In this document: positions 21,912 to 31,190 of the stretch, in pieces
Layout: every line of letters starts with the position of its first letter
Numbering within the stretch: the first letter of the stretch is position 1
NCBI GenBank assembly: GCA_902788785.1
Contig: CADALT010000012.1
Location: 1 to 64,000 of the forward strand
DNA length: 64,000 nucleotides
Direction of reading: 5' to 3'
From: an uncultured Ruminococcus sp.
GTDB taxonomy: Bacteria; Bacillota; Clostridia; Oscillospirales; Ruminococcaceae
Made by a program: the position numbers and the translations under genes
The notes under the pieces: generated by a model
Told to the model about the DNA's origin: nothing
What the model saw: only the letters and a program-made list of their open reading frames with translations
The model's database searches: none

Positions 21912-22802
21912 TCAAAACCTCATATCCTCGTCCGCCACGGGATATTCTGTACAGAAATCCTGCTTGGTGTACTTTTCATCGGGTGTATGGGAATAAAAGC
22001 TTTCCCTGCACAACAGCCTGTCTGCCCGTGTTTCAAGTCGCTTGTCCCAGGTGATGTCGATGAAATAATACTTGCCGTCTATCCCTGCGATGTTCCATGC
22101 ATGGTATTCCTCGCCAAGGTCCTCATCGTAAGCCTTGCCCGTTATGACCCTGCAATCCACACCATTCTCCCGCAGCAGCCGATACAGCGTTACCGCATAG
22201 CCCTGACAGGTCGCATGACCGTTTATCAGCGCCCCGTAAGCGGTGCTTTTTAGATGATACCCTGCATTGTTCTTATGTATGGTGTCATATTCCACATTAT
22301 CATAGATATAGTCGTATATCCTGCGGAGTTTTTCAATGTCGGGGGTATCCTCATCAAAGCCGAAACTCCTGCTTATCTCACGCACACGCTCATCGACCTT
22401 TTCTTCCTGTCTGACATCGGTATAACAGTGCGGAAAAATGCTGATGGTATGCAGATAGCCCTCATCTGCGCTCTCGCAGGAAGTCTTCGCATCGTATCCG
22501 CCCAGCTGAAAAGCAAGGTAATCGCCCTCATCGGGCTGACCCGTTTCGCTTACAGCCTTATCCATAAGCCTATTTATCAGCTCGCTCGTGTCTGTCAGGT
22601 CATCTGTCTTAGAATTATACTCTATGACTATATTATACTGCCGCTTTTTGAGCCTTTCACGTATATCCGCAGTCAGCTTGCCCTCGTTTGAAAAGCTCAC
22701 ACCCGTATGCGGCAGGCTTTCTGTTTGCGGCACACTGCTCTGACAGGACGAGAGCGCCATGCACACCGCTGTCAGAAGTACCATCACAAACCGCTTACCC
22801 AT
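21912..22802 (-). CDS. transglutaminase-like lipoprotein
   Basis: 296 aa. The lipoprotein signal is MGKRFVMVLLTAVCMALSSC with the acylated Cys at about 20. The transglutaminase-core triad is visible as Cys in HATCQGYA, His in EEYHAWN and Asp in YYFIDITWD. Such domains in bacteria are usually cysteine proteases or cross-linkers at the cell surface; the role here is unknown. The start ATG overlaps the frdB stop by 8 nt, so the genes are translationally coupled. Confidence 0.78.
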   Translation of the reverse strand: MGKRFVMVLLTAVCMALSSCQSSVPQTESLPHTGVSFSNEGKLTADIRERLKKRQYNIVIEYNSKTDDLTDTSELINRLMDKAVSETGQPDEGDYLAFQLGGYDAKTSCESADEGYLHTISIFPHCYTDVRQEEKVDERVREISRSFGFDEDTPDIEKLRRIYDYIYDNVEYDTIHKNNAGYHLKSTAYGALINGHATCQGYAVTLYRLLRENGVDCRVITGKAYDEDLGEEYHAWNIAGIDGKYYFIDITWDKRLETRADRLLCRESFYSHTPDEKYTKQDFCTEYPVADEDMRF

Positions 22803-23517
22803 GTTTTCTGCGCCCCAGAAATTTCCAGACTGCCGCCGCATTTGAATTCACCATGAGACTTTCGGTATCTATGCCCGCAGGACAAATATCCCGACAAGCC
22901 AGTGACTTTCCGCAGCCTGAATAAAAATGCCTGCTGTAAGCTTTTTCCAGCTCACGGCGTTCCGAGGGCGGCAGCTGTTCCAGCAGCCTTGATGCAGCCG
23001 CAGCCGCCGACATACCGAAGAATTTCTCCCCGGGACAGAAATTCGGGCAGACCTCCAGACAGCAGCCGCATTGCAGACACCGTGATGCTTCATAGGCTAT
23101 ATCATCGGTATTTTCGGGACAAGGCAAAGCATTTTCCGCCCAGATGCCCAGCTGTGTGAGCTGCGAGAATATAACGCTCCTGTCCACCAAAAGATCGGCT
23201 ATCACGGGGAATTTTCGCAGCGGTCCTACATTCACATACCCCTTGCGCTCAAAATCTCTGAGCCTTGTGCCGCAGGCGAGGGCAGGTCTGCCGTCAACTA
23301 CCACAGCGCAGGCTCCGCACTTTTTTTGCAGACAGCTCTGCTCACGTATTATCGGCTCAACTTCCCTGCCGTCGGTATCTTTGAAACCTCCTGCGTCTAT
23401 ATCGCCCAGCGCAGAAGCCAACGTCACGTTCTCGTCACCGCTCTCATAGAGTATGCTTTGCAGATAGGGCGCAGACTGTGCGTCCCGCTGCCTTTTTATA
23501 TCAAGCCTTACCCTCAT
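22795..23517 (-). CDS. frdB: fumarate reductase/succinate dehydrogenase iron-sulfur subunit
   Basis: 240 aa electron-transfer subunit. The N-terminal ferredoxin domain has CLQKKCGACAVVVDGRPALAC, ligands for [2Fe-2S]. The C-terminal half has CLQCGCCLEVCPN and later CGKSLACRDICPAGI for [4Fe-4S] and [3Fe-4S]-type clusters. GGAGG lies 7 nt before the ATG and the gene overlaps frdA by 17 nt. It should wire the flavoprotein to the membrane anchor of the same operon. Confidence 0.88.
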   Translation of the reverse strand: MRVRLDIKRQRDAQSAPYLQSILYESGDENVTLASALGDIDAGGFKDTDGREVEPIIREQSCLQKKCGACAVVVDGRPALACGTRLRDFERKGYVNVGPLRKFPVIADLLVDRSVIFSQLTQLGIWAENALPCPENTDDIAYEASRCLQCGCCLEVCPNFCPGEKFFGMSAAAAASRLLEQLPPSERRELEKAYSRHFYSGCGKSLACRDICPAGIDTESLMVNSNAAAVWKFLGRRKHG

Positions 23518-25084
23518 GCTGTGCCCTCCTTTCGGGCAGTTCTCTGAAATAAAGCTCTGTTACACCGTCTTTACAGCGTGCAATAAGTGTGCGCCGCATA
23601 GCTTCATCGGGCTTTGAATAGTCCTCACGGAAGTGCGCTCCCCTGCTTTCACGACGCTCCAATGCCGACATAAGCATCGCCCTTGCCAAGCTCAGCCTTG
23701 CCTTGTCGAGTCCGCCGCCGCACCGCAGCCCGTCAAGCCTGACCAGTGCCGCACTTATCTCGTCCTCGCTTCGCACTATTCCCAGTGCAGATGAAAGTAT
23801 ATCGGATATCTCCCTTACAAGCTTGACAGATGCTGCGGTCTGTTCTGTTATGACGGGTTCACCGCCCTGAACAGTGTCTTTAGATCCCAGTATATCTTCC
23901 GCCGCCGTTCTGCCGCCGTAAATTGCCCCAAGCATGGAATTTCCTCCAAGACGGTTCGCCCCGTGGTACTGGCAGGCACATTCTCCTGCGGCATACAGTC
24001 CCACCACCGAGGTGCGGTGGTGTTCATCCACATAAATACCGCCCATAAAATAATGTATGCCCTCCCTGACAGGTACGGGCACATCGGCAGGGTCGATGCC
24101 AAGCTGTTCCTTGATCTCGCACCTAAGATCCGGGAGCCTTTTCTGCCAAACCTCAGCTGAAAGCCCCGTCATATCCAGCATGACCTCGCCCTCGGTATCT
24201 GCACTGCGCCTCACGCTGAACATCTCCCGTGCCACCACATCACGTGGCATGAGGTTTTTTAGTTCGGGATATTTTTCTTCCATGAAATACCAGCGTTCAC
24301 CGCCCCTCATGATATACAGCCTGCCGCCCTCGCCCCGTGCAGCCTCGGTCACAAGGCAGCGCTTGCCCGAAATGCCTATGGTAGTGGGGTGATACTGTAT
24401 CATCTCGAGATTAGCAAACTCCGTCCCGAGCGCAAAAAGCTGCGCCTGCACATCGCCCGTGTTTGCAGTAGTGCCTGTGGTCTTTTCAGGGAAAAATCCG
24501 TTCATTCCGCCGCAGCAGACGATCACTCTGCCGTGGAACATCAGCTGTTTACCGCTGTAGCTGTCCCTGAACACTGCGCCCGTACACTTCTTTCGGGACA
24601 TTATAAGCCCCATGAATATATGGTGCGGATATCTGGTGACAATCCCCTTTGCTTCATACCTGCGCACCGCATCTGTCAGTGCCGACATTATCATCTTGCC
24701 TGTGCTGCTTTTTGCATAGGCTGTACGCTTTTTCTTCTGTCCGCCGAAATTCCTGAGCACGGGTCTGCCGCCGCTGATATTGAAAGGCACGCCCAGTTCT
24801 GTTAGCTTTTTGAGTATCATGGGCGCATTCTCCGTCAAGCCTTCCACCGCATTGGGATCGGCAAGATATACTCCGCCTTTCATGGTGTCTTCATAATGCA
24901 GCGCTGTGCTGTCGCCTTCGCCCATGGTATCCGCAGCCGCATTTATTCCACCCTCTGCCAGTACAGACTGCGCACGCTCCGAGGGCTGTGCCGATACCAG
25001 TATACAGCGTTTGCCGTGTTCTGCCAGAGTCAGTGCAGCCGAAAGCCCCGAAAGACCTGCGCCTATGATGATAACTCCATCCAT
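23501..25084 (-). CDS. frdA: fumarate reductase-like flavoprotein
   Basis: 527 aa FAD enzyme of the FrdA/SdhA/NadB family. The dinucleotide-binding motif is GAGLSGLSAA at the N-terminus. Active-site elements MIQYHPT, HYFMGGI and GANRLGGNS are present, fitting fumarate/succinate chemistry. The segment that normally carries the covalent-FAD histidine reads RAQSVLAEGG, with Gln in place of His, so FAD is probably noncovalent. A NadB-like role is possible, but the adjoining FrdB and membrane anchor favour fumarate reductase. It starts 1 nt after the frdC stop. Confidence 0.85.
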   Translation of the reverse strand: MDGVIIIGAGLSGLSAALTLAEHGKRCILVSAQPSERAQSVLAEGGINAAADTMGEGDSTALHYEDTMKGGVYLADPNAVEGLTENAPMILKKLTELGVPFNISGGRPVLRNFGGQKKKRTAYAKSSTGKMIMSALTDAVRRYEAKGIVTRYPHHIFMGLIMSRKKCTGAVFRDSYSGKQLMFHGRVIVCCGGMNGFFPEKTTGTTANTGDVQAQLFALGTEFANLEMIQYHPTTIGISGKRCLVTEAARGEGGRLYIMRGGERWYFMEEKYPELKNLMPRDVVAREMFSVRRSADTEGEVMLDMTGLSAEVWQKRLPDLRCEIKEQLGIDPADVPVPVREGIHYFMGGIYVDEHHRTSVVGLYAAGECACQYHGANRLGGNSMLGAIYGGRTAAEDILGSKDTVQGGEPVITEQTAASVKLVREISDILSSALGIVRSEDEISAALVRLDGLRCGGGLDKARLSLARAMLMSALERRESRGAHFREDYSKPDEAMRRTLIARCKDGVTELYFRELPERRAQHEGKA

Positions 25085-25085
25085 G

Positions 25086-25637
25086 TCAGAACACCCTCCA
25101 CCTTATATAATAGATAACAAAAGCTATGCCCGACAACAGCAGCATCACCGAGATGACAAACAGCATATCCGCCCCCAGCGCCTTATGGTCCTTTGCACCA
25201 AGCCCCAGCATCAGCGGCTTTATGTTGCTTATCACATGGAGCGCCACCGAAACCACCAGCAGTATCTGACCTGCAAGACGTATGCCGTTAAATTCGGTAA
25301 GACGGAACGCTCCGCCCTCCTGCGAACCCAGAAAGACCATCACATGGACTGCTATGAACGCTATTATCGCCATGCCGCTTATGCGCCTTATCCAGAACAG
25401 CCTGTTCTCACGGAAATACCCTGCGCCCGACTTTTTCAAGGCTTTGAGCGTATCTGCGGTGAGCTTTATGCCGATGACCATATGTACCACCGTAAATGCG
25501 ACCATTGTCCAGGCAGCTGCCTTCATGAACAGCGAGCCCCCGGGTATCAGCCCCGTAAGCTGCAATGCTCCCATGGCTGCGTGTATCAGAAACAGCACGA
25601 TGATGCACATACTCACTATACCGTTGAGTTTTCTCAC
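25086..25637 (-). CDS. frdC: fumarate reductase-type membrane anchor (cytochrome b-like)
   Basis: 183 aa with five hydrophobic helices and a histidine within or near most of them (LIHAAMGA, TVVHMVIG, AVHVMVF, VALHVISN), candidate heme b ligands. The helix count and position before frdA match a fumarate-reductase cytochrome b subunit. The start is a GTG overlapping the previous stop (GTGA), with GGAGGTGA 7 nt upstream. Heme occupancy and quinone partner are inference. Confidence 0.75.
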   Translation of the reverse strand: MRKLNGIVSMCIIVLFLIHAAMGALQLTGLIPGGSLFMKAAAWTMVAFTVVHMVIGIKLTADTLKALKKSGAGYFRENRLFWIRRISGMAIIAFIAVHVMVFLGSQEGGAFRLTEFNGIRLAGQILLVVSVALHVISNIKPLMLGLGAKDHKALGADMLFVISVMLLLSGIAFVIYYIRWRVF

Positions 25638-26143
25638 TGCATCACCTCCCTGACGTTTATGAGCTCTGAATCAGTGAGTTCGGTGATGCGCTGTGCATTG
25701 CAGCTGTCCGCCATCTCCTTCGACATGACTATCACATCGAACCTGCCGTGTTCAGCCTTTGAGAGCATCAGCGTCACGTTCTCCGTCCTGACCTTCATCT
25801 GGTTCTCGGGCAGTCTTGACATGAAGCTTTTTGCCATGTCGAGCCCTCCTGCATCGCCCTGCGCCACAGTACAGCTTATATCCTCGAACACGTTGTATAT
25901 GCCCTCGGTATCGCCTGTTTCAAAGAAAGCTTCCCAGCACTCCAGCGCAGCCTTATCGGTATGCAGTGAAGTATTTATCAGCACCACATACTCTCCCGAG
26001 GGCGCATCCAGTGCGACAGTCGCTCCCGATACCGCATCAGTTCCGCCCATGAGCCGCCCGAAGCCGCCGCCCAGCGCCATAGGCACTCCCAGCAGCAGTC
26101 CCAGCGGCACCACCGCCCTGACAATATGCCAAAGCGCCTTCAT
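25634..26143 (-). CDS. membrane-anchored protein with flavinylation motif
   Basis: 169 aa. One N-terminal helix (about 7-27) is followed at once by TDAVSGATV, which fits the D-x-x-S-G-A-T sequence to which ApbE attaches FMN. The rest is an extracytosolic domain of unknown fold (CWEAFFETGD, SRLPENQMKV). The start ATG directly follows the TAA of the FMN-binding lipoprotein gene. It is probably an electron carrier between the Frd module and the outside face; this is inference from motif and neighbours. Confidence 0.6.
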   Translation of the reverse strand: MKALWHIVRAVVPLGLLLGVPMALGGGFGRLMGGTDAVSGATVALDAPSGEYVVLINTSLHTDKAALECWEAFFETGDTEGIYNVFEDISCTVAQGDAGGLDMAKSFMSRLPENQMKVRTENVTLMLSKAEHGRFDVIVMSKEMADSCNAQRITELTDSELINVREVMQ

Positions 26144-26587
26144 TTACTCCTCTGCCTGCTTCAGTGCAGCAGTGGCAGCCTCCTTGAACTCGTTATAGTT
26201 TATCGTAGCACCGCTGACAGCATCGACCTCGTCCACCGAGCCCTTGGCTTTCAGCTGTGCGGCATAGTTATCACAAGCCGCCCTCGCACGCTGGGCTTTG
26301 TTGTAGAAATCACGGTTCTTTATCTCGCCGTCCTTTTTGCCGTAGTCCTCATCCTTGGGCGTGCCGTCAAGCTGATAGGTCGAGAATTTGCAGTCGGTTA
26401 TCTTTCCGCCGCTGACGGTTATCTCCACCTCGCCGTAGCCGTTGGCTTCGCTCTCCTCCTCGGATACCGCATCGCTGATGTACTCGGCACTTCGTGCGGT
26501 ATATGTACCGTCCTTGTAGCTTGCACCGCCGCAGCCCGTCAAAGCTGCCGCTGTCATGACCAGCGCTGTCAGAACATATTTTTTCAT
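26144..26587 (-). CDS. FMN-binding-domain lipoprotein
   Basis: 147 aa. The lipobox ALTGC at about 15-19 marks a lipoprotein. The FMN-binding domain (PF04205 type) ends in the flavinylation motif DAVSGATIN, whose Thr should carry covalent FMN added by ApbE. No apbE gene is in the window. AGGAGG lies upstream. Such proteins shuttle electrons outside the membrane. Placement between an iron ABC module and Frd genes suggests reduction of ferric iron or another extracellular acceptor, which is inference. Confidence 0.85.
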   Translation of the reverse strand: MKKYVLTALVMTAAALTGCGGASYKDGTYTARSAEYISDAVSEEESEANGYGEVEITVSGGKITDCKFSTYQLDGTPKDEDYGKKDGEIKNRDFYNKAQRARAACDNYAAQLKAKGSVDEVDAVSGATINYNEFKEAATAALKQAEE

Positions 26588-26599
26588 GTTTTCGCCTCC

Positions 26600-27292
26600 T
26601 TATGAGTCAAAGTGTATCTTGCCCGTGAAGTTCTCGTTCACGACCTCTTTGCTGAGTTTTCCGCTGCGCAGTACGAGTGTGCGCTGGGCTACTTCCGCTA
26701 CCTCGGGGTCATGAGTGACCACGATGAGCGTAGTGCCCTCAGTGTGCAGCTTGTGGAAGAGGTCTACCACTATCTCCTCATTGGCTTCATCCAGATTGCC
26801 CGTGGGCTCGTCTGCAAGTATTATCTCAGGATAGTTTATCAGCGCCCTCGCCACGCAAACACGCTGCTGTTCACCGCCCGAAAGCTGGCTGGGCAGGTGC
26901 TTTGCACGGTCTGCCAGACCCACTCTCTCCAGAGCCTCCAGCGCCTCTTTCTCATCGGGCATACTGTGATAATACTGCGCCAGCATCACGTTTTCCAGCG
27001 CAGTCAGGTAGTTTACCAGATGGAACTGCTGGAAGATCAGCCCTATCTTGTCACGGCGTATGGTCGTCAGGTTCTTCTTGCTCTCCTTGGATATATCCAC
27101 CCCGTCAAGCAGCACCTCGCCTTTGCTGGGCTTATCCATACAGCCGATTATATTCATCATCGTACTTTTGCCGGAGCCCGAGGGTCCCATGATGGATACC
27201 CACTCGCCTTTCTCGACTTTAAGGCTCACATCGTCCAGCGCATGGAGATCGCCGTATATCTTGTATACATTTTTAAGTTCCAGTAAGCTCAT
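26600..27292 (-). CDS. ABC transporter ATP-binding protein of P19-type iron system
   Basis: 230 aa LolD/MacB-type ATPase. Walker A is GPSGSGKST (about residue 37), signature LSGGEQQR, Walker B IILADEPTGNLD, switch VTHDPE. It partners the two FtsX-like permeases directly upstream. The order FTR1, P19, DUF2318, permease, permease, ATPase matches the Campylobacter p19 locus (Cj1658-Cj1663), which supports an iron-acquisition role. GGAGG lies 8 nt before the ATG. Confidence 0.88.
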   Translation of the reverse strand: MSLLELKNVYKIYGDLHALDDVSLKVEKGEWVSIMGPSGSGKSTMMNIIGCMDKPSKGEVLLDGVDISKESKKNLTTIRRDKIGLIFQQFHLVNYLTALENVMLAQYYHSMPDEKEALEALERVGLADRAKHLPSQLSGGEQQRVCVARALINYPEIILADEPTGNLDEANEEIVVDLFHKLHTEGTTLIVVTHDPEVAEVAQRTLVLRSGKLSKEVVNENFTGKIHFDS

Positions 27293-27307
27293 TTTATTTA
27301 CCTCCGA

Positions 27308-28450
27308 TCATTCGCCCTTGAGCACCAGTGCAGGGTCTACCTCGGTGGCGCTCTTTATCGGCATAAGGCTGGATATTCCCGTGACCGCTATGGACGCTAT
27401 GACAGTTATGGGCACCAGCAGCGGTCTGAATATCAGCGAACTGCCGAACACGTTCACGCTGACCTGTTCTGCGAAAACAAAGCCCAGCACCGAACCGACT
27501 ATACCGCCGAACAAGCCCAGCAGCATACCTTCGCCCATAAATTCTCTGATTATGCTGCGGTCTGATGCACCTATCGCCTTGCGCAGACCTATCTCCTTGC
27601 GGCGCTCTGCCACTACAGCCGTCATAGTGGTCGCTACGCATATCATAGTGAGCGCCAGCACGACTATCGTTACCAGCAGCACCAGTGCCTGAAGCTTTGT
27701 GAGCACCGTCGCCTCGGACGCAGTAACACGCTTTACCAGGCTGGCGTGGACATCGTCTGCAGCATTTATCTTGTCAGCATAGCCCGAAAGTTCCTCTGCG
27801 CCTGCGGAGATACTCAGCTCTGCCAGATCGACTCTGTCGCTTTCATAGGTCAGTGCCGACATATCATCGAGGGTCATATAGATATAGTTTTCCTCCGAAC
27901 CGCCTGTCTGTAGGATACCCGTTACCGTGAAGTACGAAACGTTGTCGGCATCGGCAGCGCTGTCATCGGTCATAGGCGTGTAGGTGACTTCCAGCATATC
28001 GCCCGTTTTGATACGGAAGCTTTCTGCCACATTGGCACCCACCATCATCTCGCCCGCCCCCGTGAACCAGTTTCCGTCCACGGACCAGTAAGGGCTGGTG
28101 GCTTTTGCACCCTCGGGGTCTGTACCTGCTGCCACCACGGGTATATCACGCACTCTCACATTCTCGTATCTATAGGGTGCAACGCCCACCTTTTCTTCAT
28201 CGGGTATAAGTGCGGCGGCATTATTCACCGCAGCCAGCTCAAGTTCATCGCCCGAAGCCGTGAATATCATATTCGCTCCGTAATTTCTGAACTGTGCGCC
28301 CATCTGTCTGGGTACATCGTAGTATATGGATACCAGTCCCGAAAGTATAGTCGCACCTATCGCCACGGAAAGCAGCGCAACTATCATCCTGGAGCGTCTT
28401 CTCAAAAGTGATGCGAATATCATCCGCAAAAACATTTTTCTCTTTTTCAT
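27308..28450 (-). CDS. FtsX-like permease, second of pair, P19-type iron system
   Basis: 380 aa: N-terminal helix, extracytosolic domain (about 45-255), three C-terminal helices with ERRKEIGLRKAIGASDRSI and a closing motif EVDPALVLKGE. It is paralogous to the neighbouring upstream permease, and the two probably form a heterodimer driven by the ATPase downstream. AUG start after GGGGG. Confidence 0.85.
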   Translation of the reverse strand: MKKRKMFLRMIFASLLRRRSRMIVALLSVAIGATILSGLVSIYYDVPRQMGAQFRNYGANMIFTASGDELELAAVNNAAALIPDEEKVGVAPYRYENVRVRDIPVVAAGTDPEGAKATSPYWSVDGNWFTGAGEMMVGANVAESFRIKTGDMLEVTYTPMTDDSAADADNVSYFTVTGILQTGGSEENYIYMTLDDMSALTYESDRVDLAELSISAGAEELSGYADKINAADDVHASLVKRVTASEATVLTKLQALVLLVTIVVLALTMICVATTMTAVVAERRKEIGLRKAIGASDRSIIREFMGEGMLLGLFGGIVGSVLGFVFAEQVSVNVFGSSLIFRPLLVPITVIASIAVTGISSLMPIKSATEVDPALVLKGE

Positions 28451-28463
28451 ATCTGCGCCCCCA

Positions 28464-29756
28464 TCATCTTCCGTGCAGCACTTCCGTGGGACGCAGCCTT
28501 GTGAGCATCCTCATGGCAGGTATGCTGCCTATGAGCGTAACTGCCACCACCAGCACCGCCACTATCGGTACGACCATGGGCTTTAAGGATATAGCCGAGC
28601 CGAACACTGTCCTGCCTATTATCTGCGCAAAACCGAAGCCTGCGAAAAATCCTGCTGTACCGCCTATTACCGCCGTAATAAAGATCTCGGTCAGCAAAAG
28701 CAGCGTAACGGAGCTGTTCTGTGCGCCGATGGCTTTCATCAGACCTATCTCCTGACTTCTTTCCATAACGCTCGCCGTTACCAGGTTGCAGATACCCAGC
28801 GCTGCACCGATAAGACTGAGTATGGTTATAAGTATCATCAGCAGCTGAGTTTTCTCCAGTATCGCACCTTCCGAGTCAGCCACCTGCCTTACGGGGGCAG
28901 CCACCGAGTCGGTTATCACTTCCTGTATCTGGTAGCATATGGAGCTTGCATATGCGGTGCAGTACCAGGTCTCATACTGTGCAGCCGTCAGTGAAGACGG
29001 GTCTTTCGCTGCCTTTTCTGCCAGTTCGTTATCGGGAGTTGTCAGAGCGCTGACCTCGATCTTATCCACCGAGCCGTCAAGCCCTGCCAGTGCCTGCGCA
29101 GTATCCAGCAGCACGTATATCTGCTCATCTTCCTCGCCGCCTGCATCATAAACACCTACTATTTTCAGTTCGCATTCGCCGTTCTTGCCTTTGAGGTGTA
29201 TCATATCGCAGGAACCCACACCCAGACGCTGTGCCAGTGACTTGCCTATCATCGCACCGTTTTCGGCATCATCCAAAAGCTGTTCATCGAGCCATGTGCC
29301 TTCTTTGAGTTCCCACCAGCTTCTCATGGAAGCTACGCCTGCATCGAGCTGTTCGCCTGTAGGCAGTTCCATATGATGGTCGAACCAGCTGCCCACCACT
29401 TTTACCTCCGTGCCGTCATCAAGAGTAGCATCGGCATTTACGAAAGGTGCGAAGTCAACGATATTGAAAGCCCAGAATATGGTCTTTATCTTGCCAAGTT
29501 CGTCCTCTTTAAGATAAGCCCCGACCTTATCGCTGTCCTCGACCTCATAGAGTTCGCTGAGCACCGAGGATTCTTTCGGGATAACGGTTATATTGGCGCC
29601 ATAGGTCTTCAGCTCCTGATTTACCTTGTCGCCCACATCCAGCATCACGCTCAGCATGGCCGATGCCAGTGAGGCACCCAAAGCTATGGTGAACGCTATC
29701 ATCAGCATCTTTTTCCACTGGCGGAAAAGTATGCCCTTTATCATTCGCAGAAACAC
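28464..29756 (-). CDS. FtsX-like permease, first of pair, P19-type iron system
   Basis: 430 aa with the same MacB-type topology. The FtsX motif reads ERSQEIGLMKAIGAQNSSV and the end RPTEVLHGR. The start is a GTG at 29756, 7 nt after AAGGAGG. The gene begins 2 nt after the DUF2318 stop. By analogy with the Campylobacter p19 cluster it contributes to iron handling, but the transported species is not known. Confidence 0.85.
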   Translation of the reverse strand: MFLRMIKGILFRQWKKMLMIAFTIALGASLASAMLSVMLDVGDKVNQELKTYGANITVIPKESSVLSELYEVEDSDKVGAYLKEDELGKIKTIFWAFNIVDFAPFVNADATLDDGTEVKVVGSWFDHHMELPTGEQLDAGVASMRSWWELKEGTWLDEQLLDDAENGAMIGKSLAQRLGVGSCDMIHLKGKNGECELKIVGVYDAGGEEDEQIYVLLDTAQALAGLDGSVDKIEVSALTTPDNELAEKAAKDPSSLTAAQYETWYCTAYASSICYQIQEVITDSVAAPVRQVADSEGAILEKTQLLMILITILSLIGAALGICNLVTASVMERSQEIGLMKAIGAQNSSVTLLLLTEIFITAVIGGTAGFFAGFGFAQIIGRTVFGSAISLKPMVVPIVAVLVVAVTLIGSIPAMRMLTRLRPTEVLHGR

Positions 29757-29758
29757 CG

Positions 29759-31036
29759 CTACACCTCCTTGCCCATACGATTGTTCTTGAATATCTGTTC
29801 GTGCTCCATAAGTCCGTCAATGGGCACTTTTATCTCGCCGTCCTTTATCTCGTAGGGGATGACGATGGGGTTGCAGCCGCCCTTGAAGCCGATGGTGCTG
29901 ATGTTCATGACAACATCGCAAAGCTTGCACACCACCTGACCGTCCTTTTCGTAATAACCCGTTTCGCCGCAGATATCGCAGGCATCAAGACCTATGCCGT
30001 AGGACGAAGAGTCGGGCTTTTTGATAACTATGAAGCGTATCTGTATGCCCGAGGGCGATACATATGCAAATCTGTGGAGATGTCCGTCCTCCACCTGTTC
30101 AAAGCTGACACAGATGCTGCCGTCTTTCTCCTGTGCTTCTTCCACGGGAGAGAGCGATACTACCCTTGTGGTTATGGGTTCGAGCACCGTGAACGAAGTA
30201 AAGCTCAGCACTATGCCTATCACTGCCAGCACAGCCCATCTTCTCGATACGATATGGCGCTTTACTATCTTCCTCTTCTGCGCAGGATTATCATAGGGCT
30301 CGTCCTTGCGCAGGCTCTTTACCCACACGATGACGGGTATTATAAGCGCCGCCGCAAGGGTGAGGTACACAAACACATTGCTCTTATTTGAGGTATCCTT
30401 CACAAGCTCAAAGACCATATGCTTAGCGTCCTGCGAAAGCTTCTCCAGCATACGCTTGTTGAGCATTATGCCAAGACCTGCACACACCGACTTTACCGCA
30501 TTTATAATAAGTATCAGCGCAGTAACCGCATAAGCCTGATATCTGCCGAGCCTGAGTGTGCCCATTCGCACAGCCATCTCTGTCAGCACCACAGCTATAA
30601 CGCCCAGCAAAGCGCCTATCAGCTTAAAAAGATAGCCCGTTGACAGTACCGACCTGTCTGTTACCAGTATCGAATAGGGGTAAGCTGCCACATCGGGCAA
30701 TGCATAGAATATCATCACCCCTGCCAGCAGTCCGCAGACCACTGCTGCCGCCGCTGATACGGGCTTTTTATTTATTGGCGCAAGTATCAGCAGTATGACC
30801 GCCAGTCCCGTGAAAATCCCGAAGATACAGAGGTTCCACATGGACGTATCTATGAGCTTGGTGGCATTTTTCAGGTACGCCATGATGAAGGCACCCAGCA
30901 GTCCCACTGCCGCACCGATACCCGATGTCAGCCTGCCCATGCGCTGCGATGAAACTGCTGCCAGTCCCCTGACTGCTCCGACAATAACAGCTGCACTTAT
31001 CAGCGCCTCGACCGTCATGACAAAGTATTTCAGCAT
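29759..31036 (-). CDS. DUF2318 membrane protein with Cys-rich C-terminal domain
   Basis: 425 aa. About eight hydrophobic helices (1-255) are followed by a soluble extracytosolic domain with CDICGETGYYEKDGQVVCKLC and a further Cys in GFKGGCNP. This is the DUF2318 pattern, a predicted metal or redox site. Such proteins accompany FTR1 and P19 in iron-uptake loci. The start is the ATG at 31036, 8 nt after AAAGGAG; an in-frame TTG six nt upstream is too close to that site. Confidence 0.82.
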   Translation of the reverse strand: MLKYFVMTVEALISAAVIVGAVRGLAAVSSQRMGRLTSGIGAAVGLLGAFIMAYLKNATKLIDTSMWNLCIFGIFTGLAVILLILAPINKKPVSAAAAVVCGLLAGVMIFYALPDVAAYPYSILVTDRSVLSTGYLFKLIGALLGVIAVVLTEMAVRMGTLRLGRYQAYAVTALILIINAVKSVCAGLGIMLNKRMLEKLSQDAKHMVFELVKDTSNKSNVFVYLTLAAALIIPVIVWVKSLRKDEPYDNPAQKRKIVKRHIVSRRWAVLAVIGIVLSFTSFTVLEPITTRVVSLSPVEEAQEKDGSICVSFEQVEDGHLHRFAYVSPSGIQIRFIVIKKPDSSSYGIGLDACDICGETGYYEKDGQVVCKLCDVVMNISTIGFKGGCNPIVIPYEIKDGEIKVPIDGLMEHEQIFKNNRMGKEV

Positions 31037-31084
31037 TTGCAACGCTCCTTTCTCAAAAAGTTAACTTAGGTTCATCCATTCAAC

Positions 31085-31127
31085 GCACAAAATGCGCCGT
31101 GGATATTACAGACACAGCGCATTGTGC
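31085..31127 (-). other. intercistronic hairpin between P19 and DUF2318 genes
   Basis: GCACAATGCGC can pair with GCGCATTTTGTGC, two Ts bulged. There is no U-tract, so partial termination or RNA processing that adjusts the ratio of abundant lipoprotein to membrane proteins is more likely than full termination. The nearby AACCTAAGTTAACTT (about 31077-31063) weakly resembles the operon's operator sites. Confidence 0.45.
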
Positions 31128-31190
31128 TAAGTGTATATATTATGAGGAAATTATCGTTGATTCATCAATAATATAAATCGGGTGATCTCA

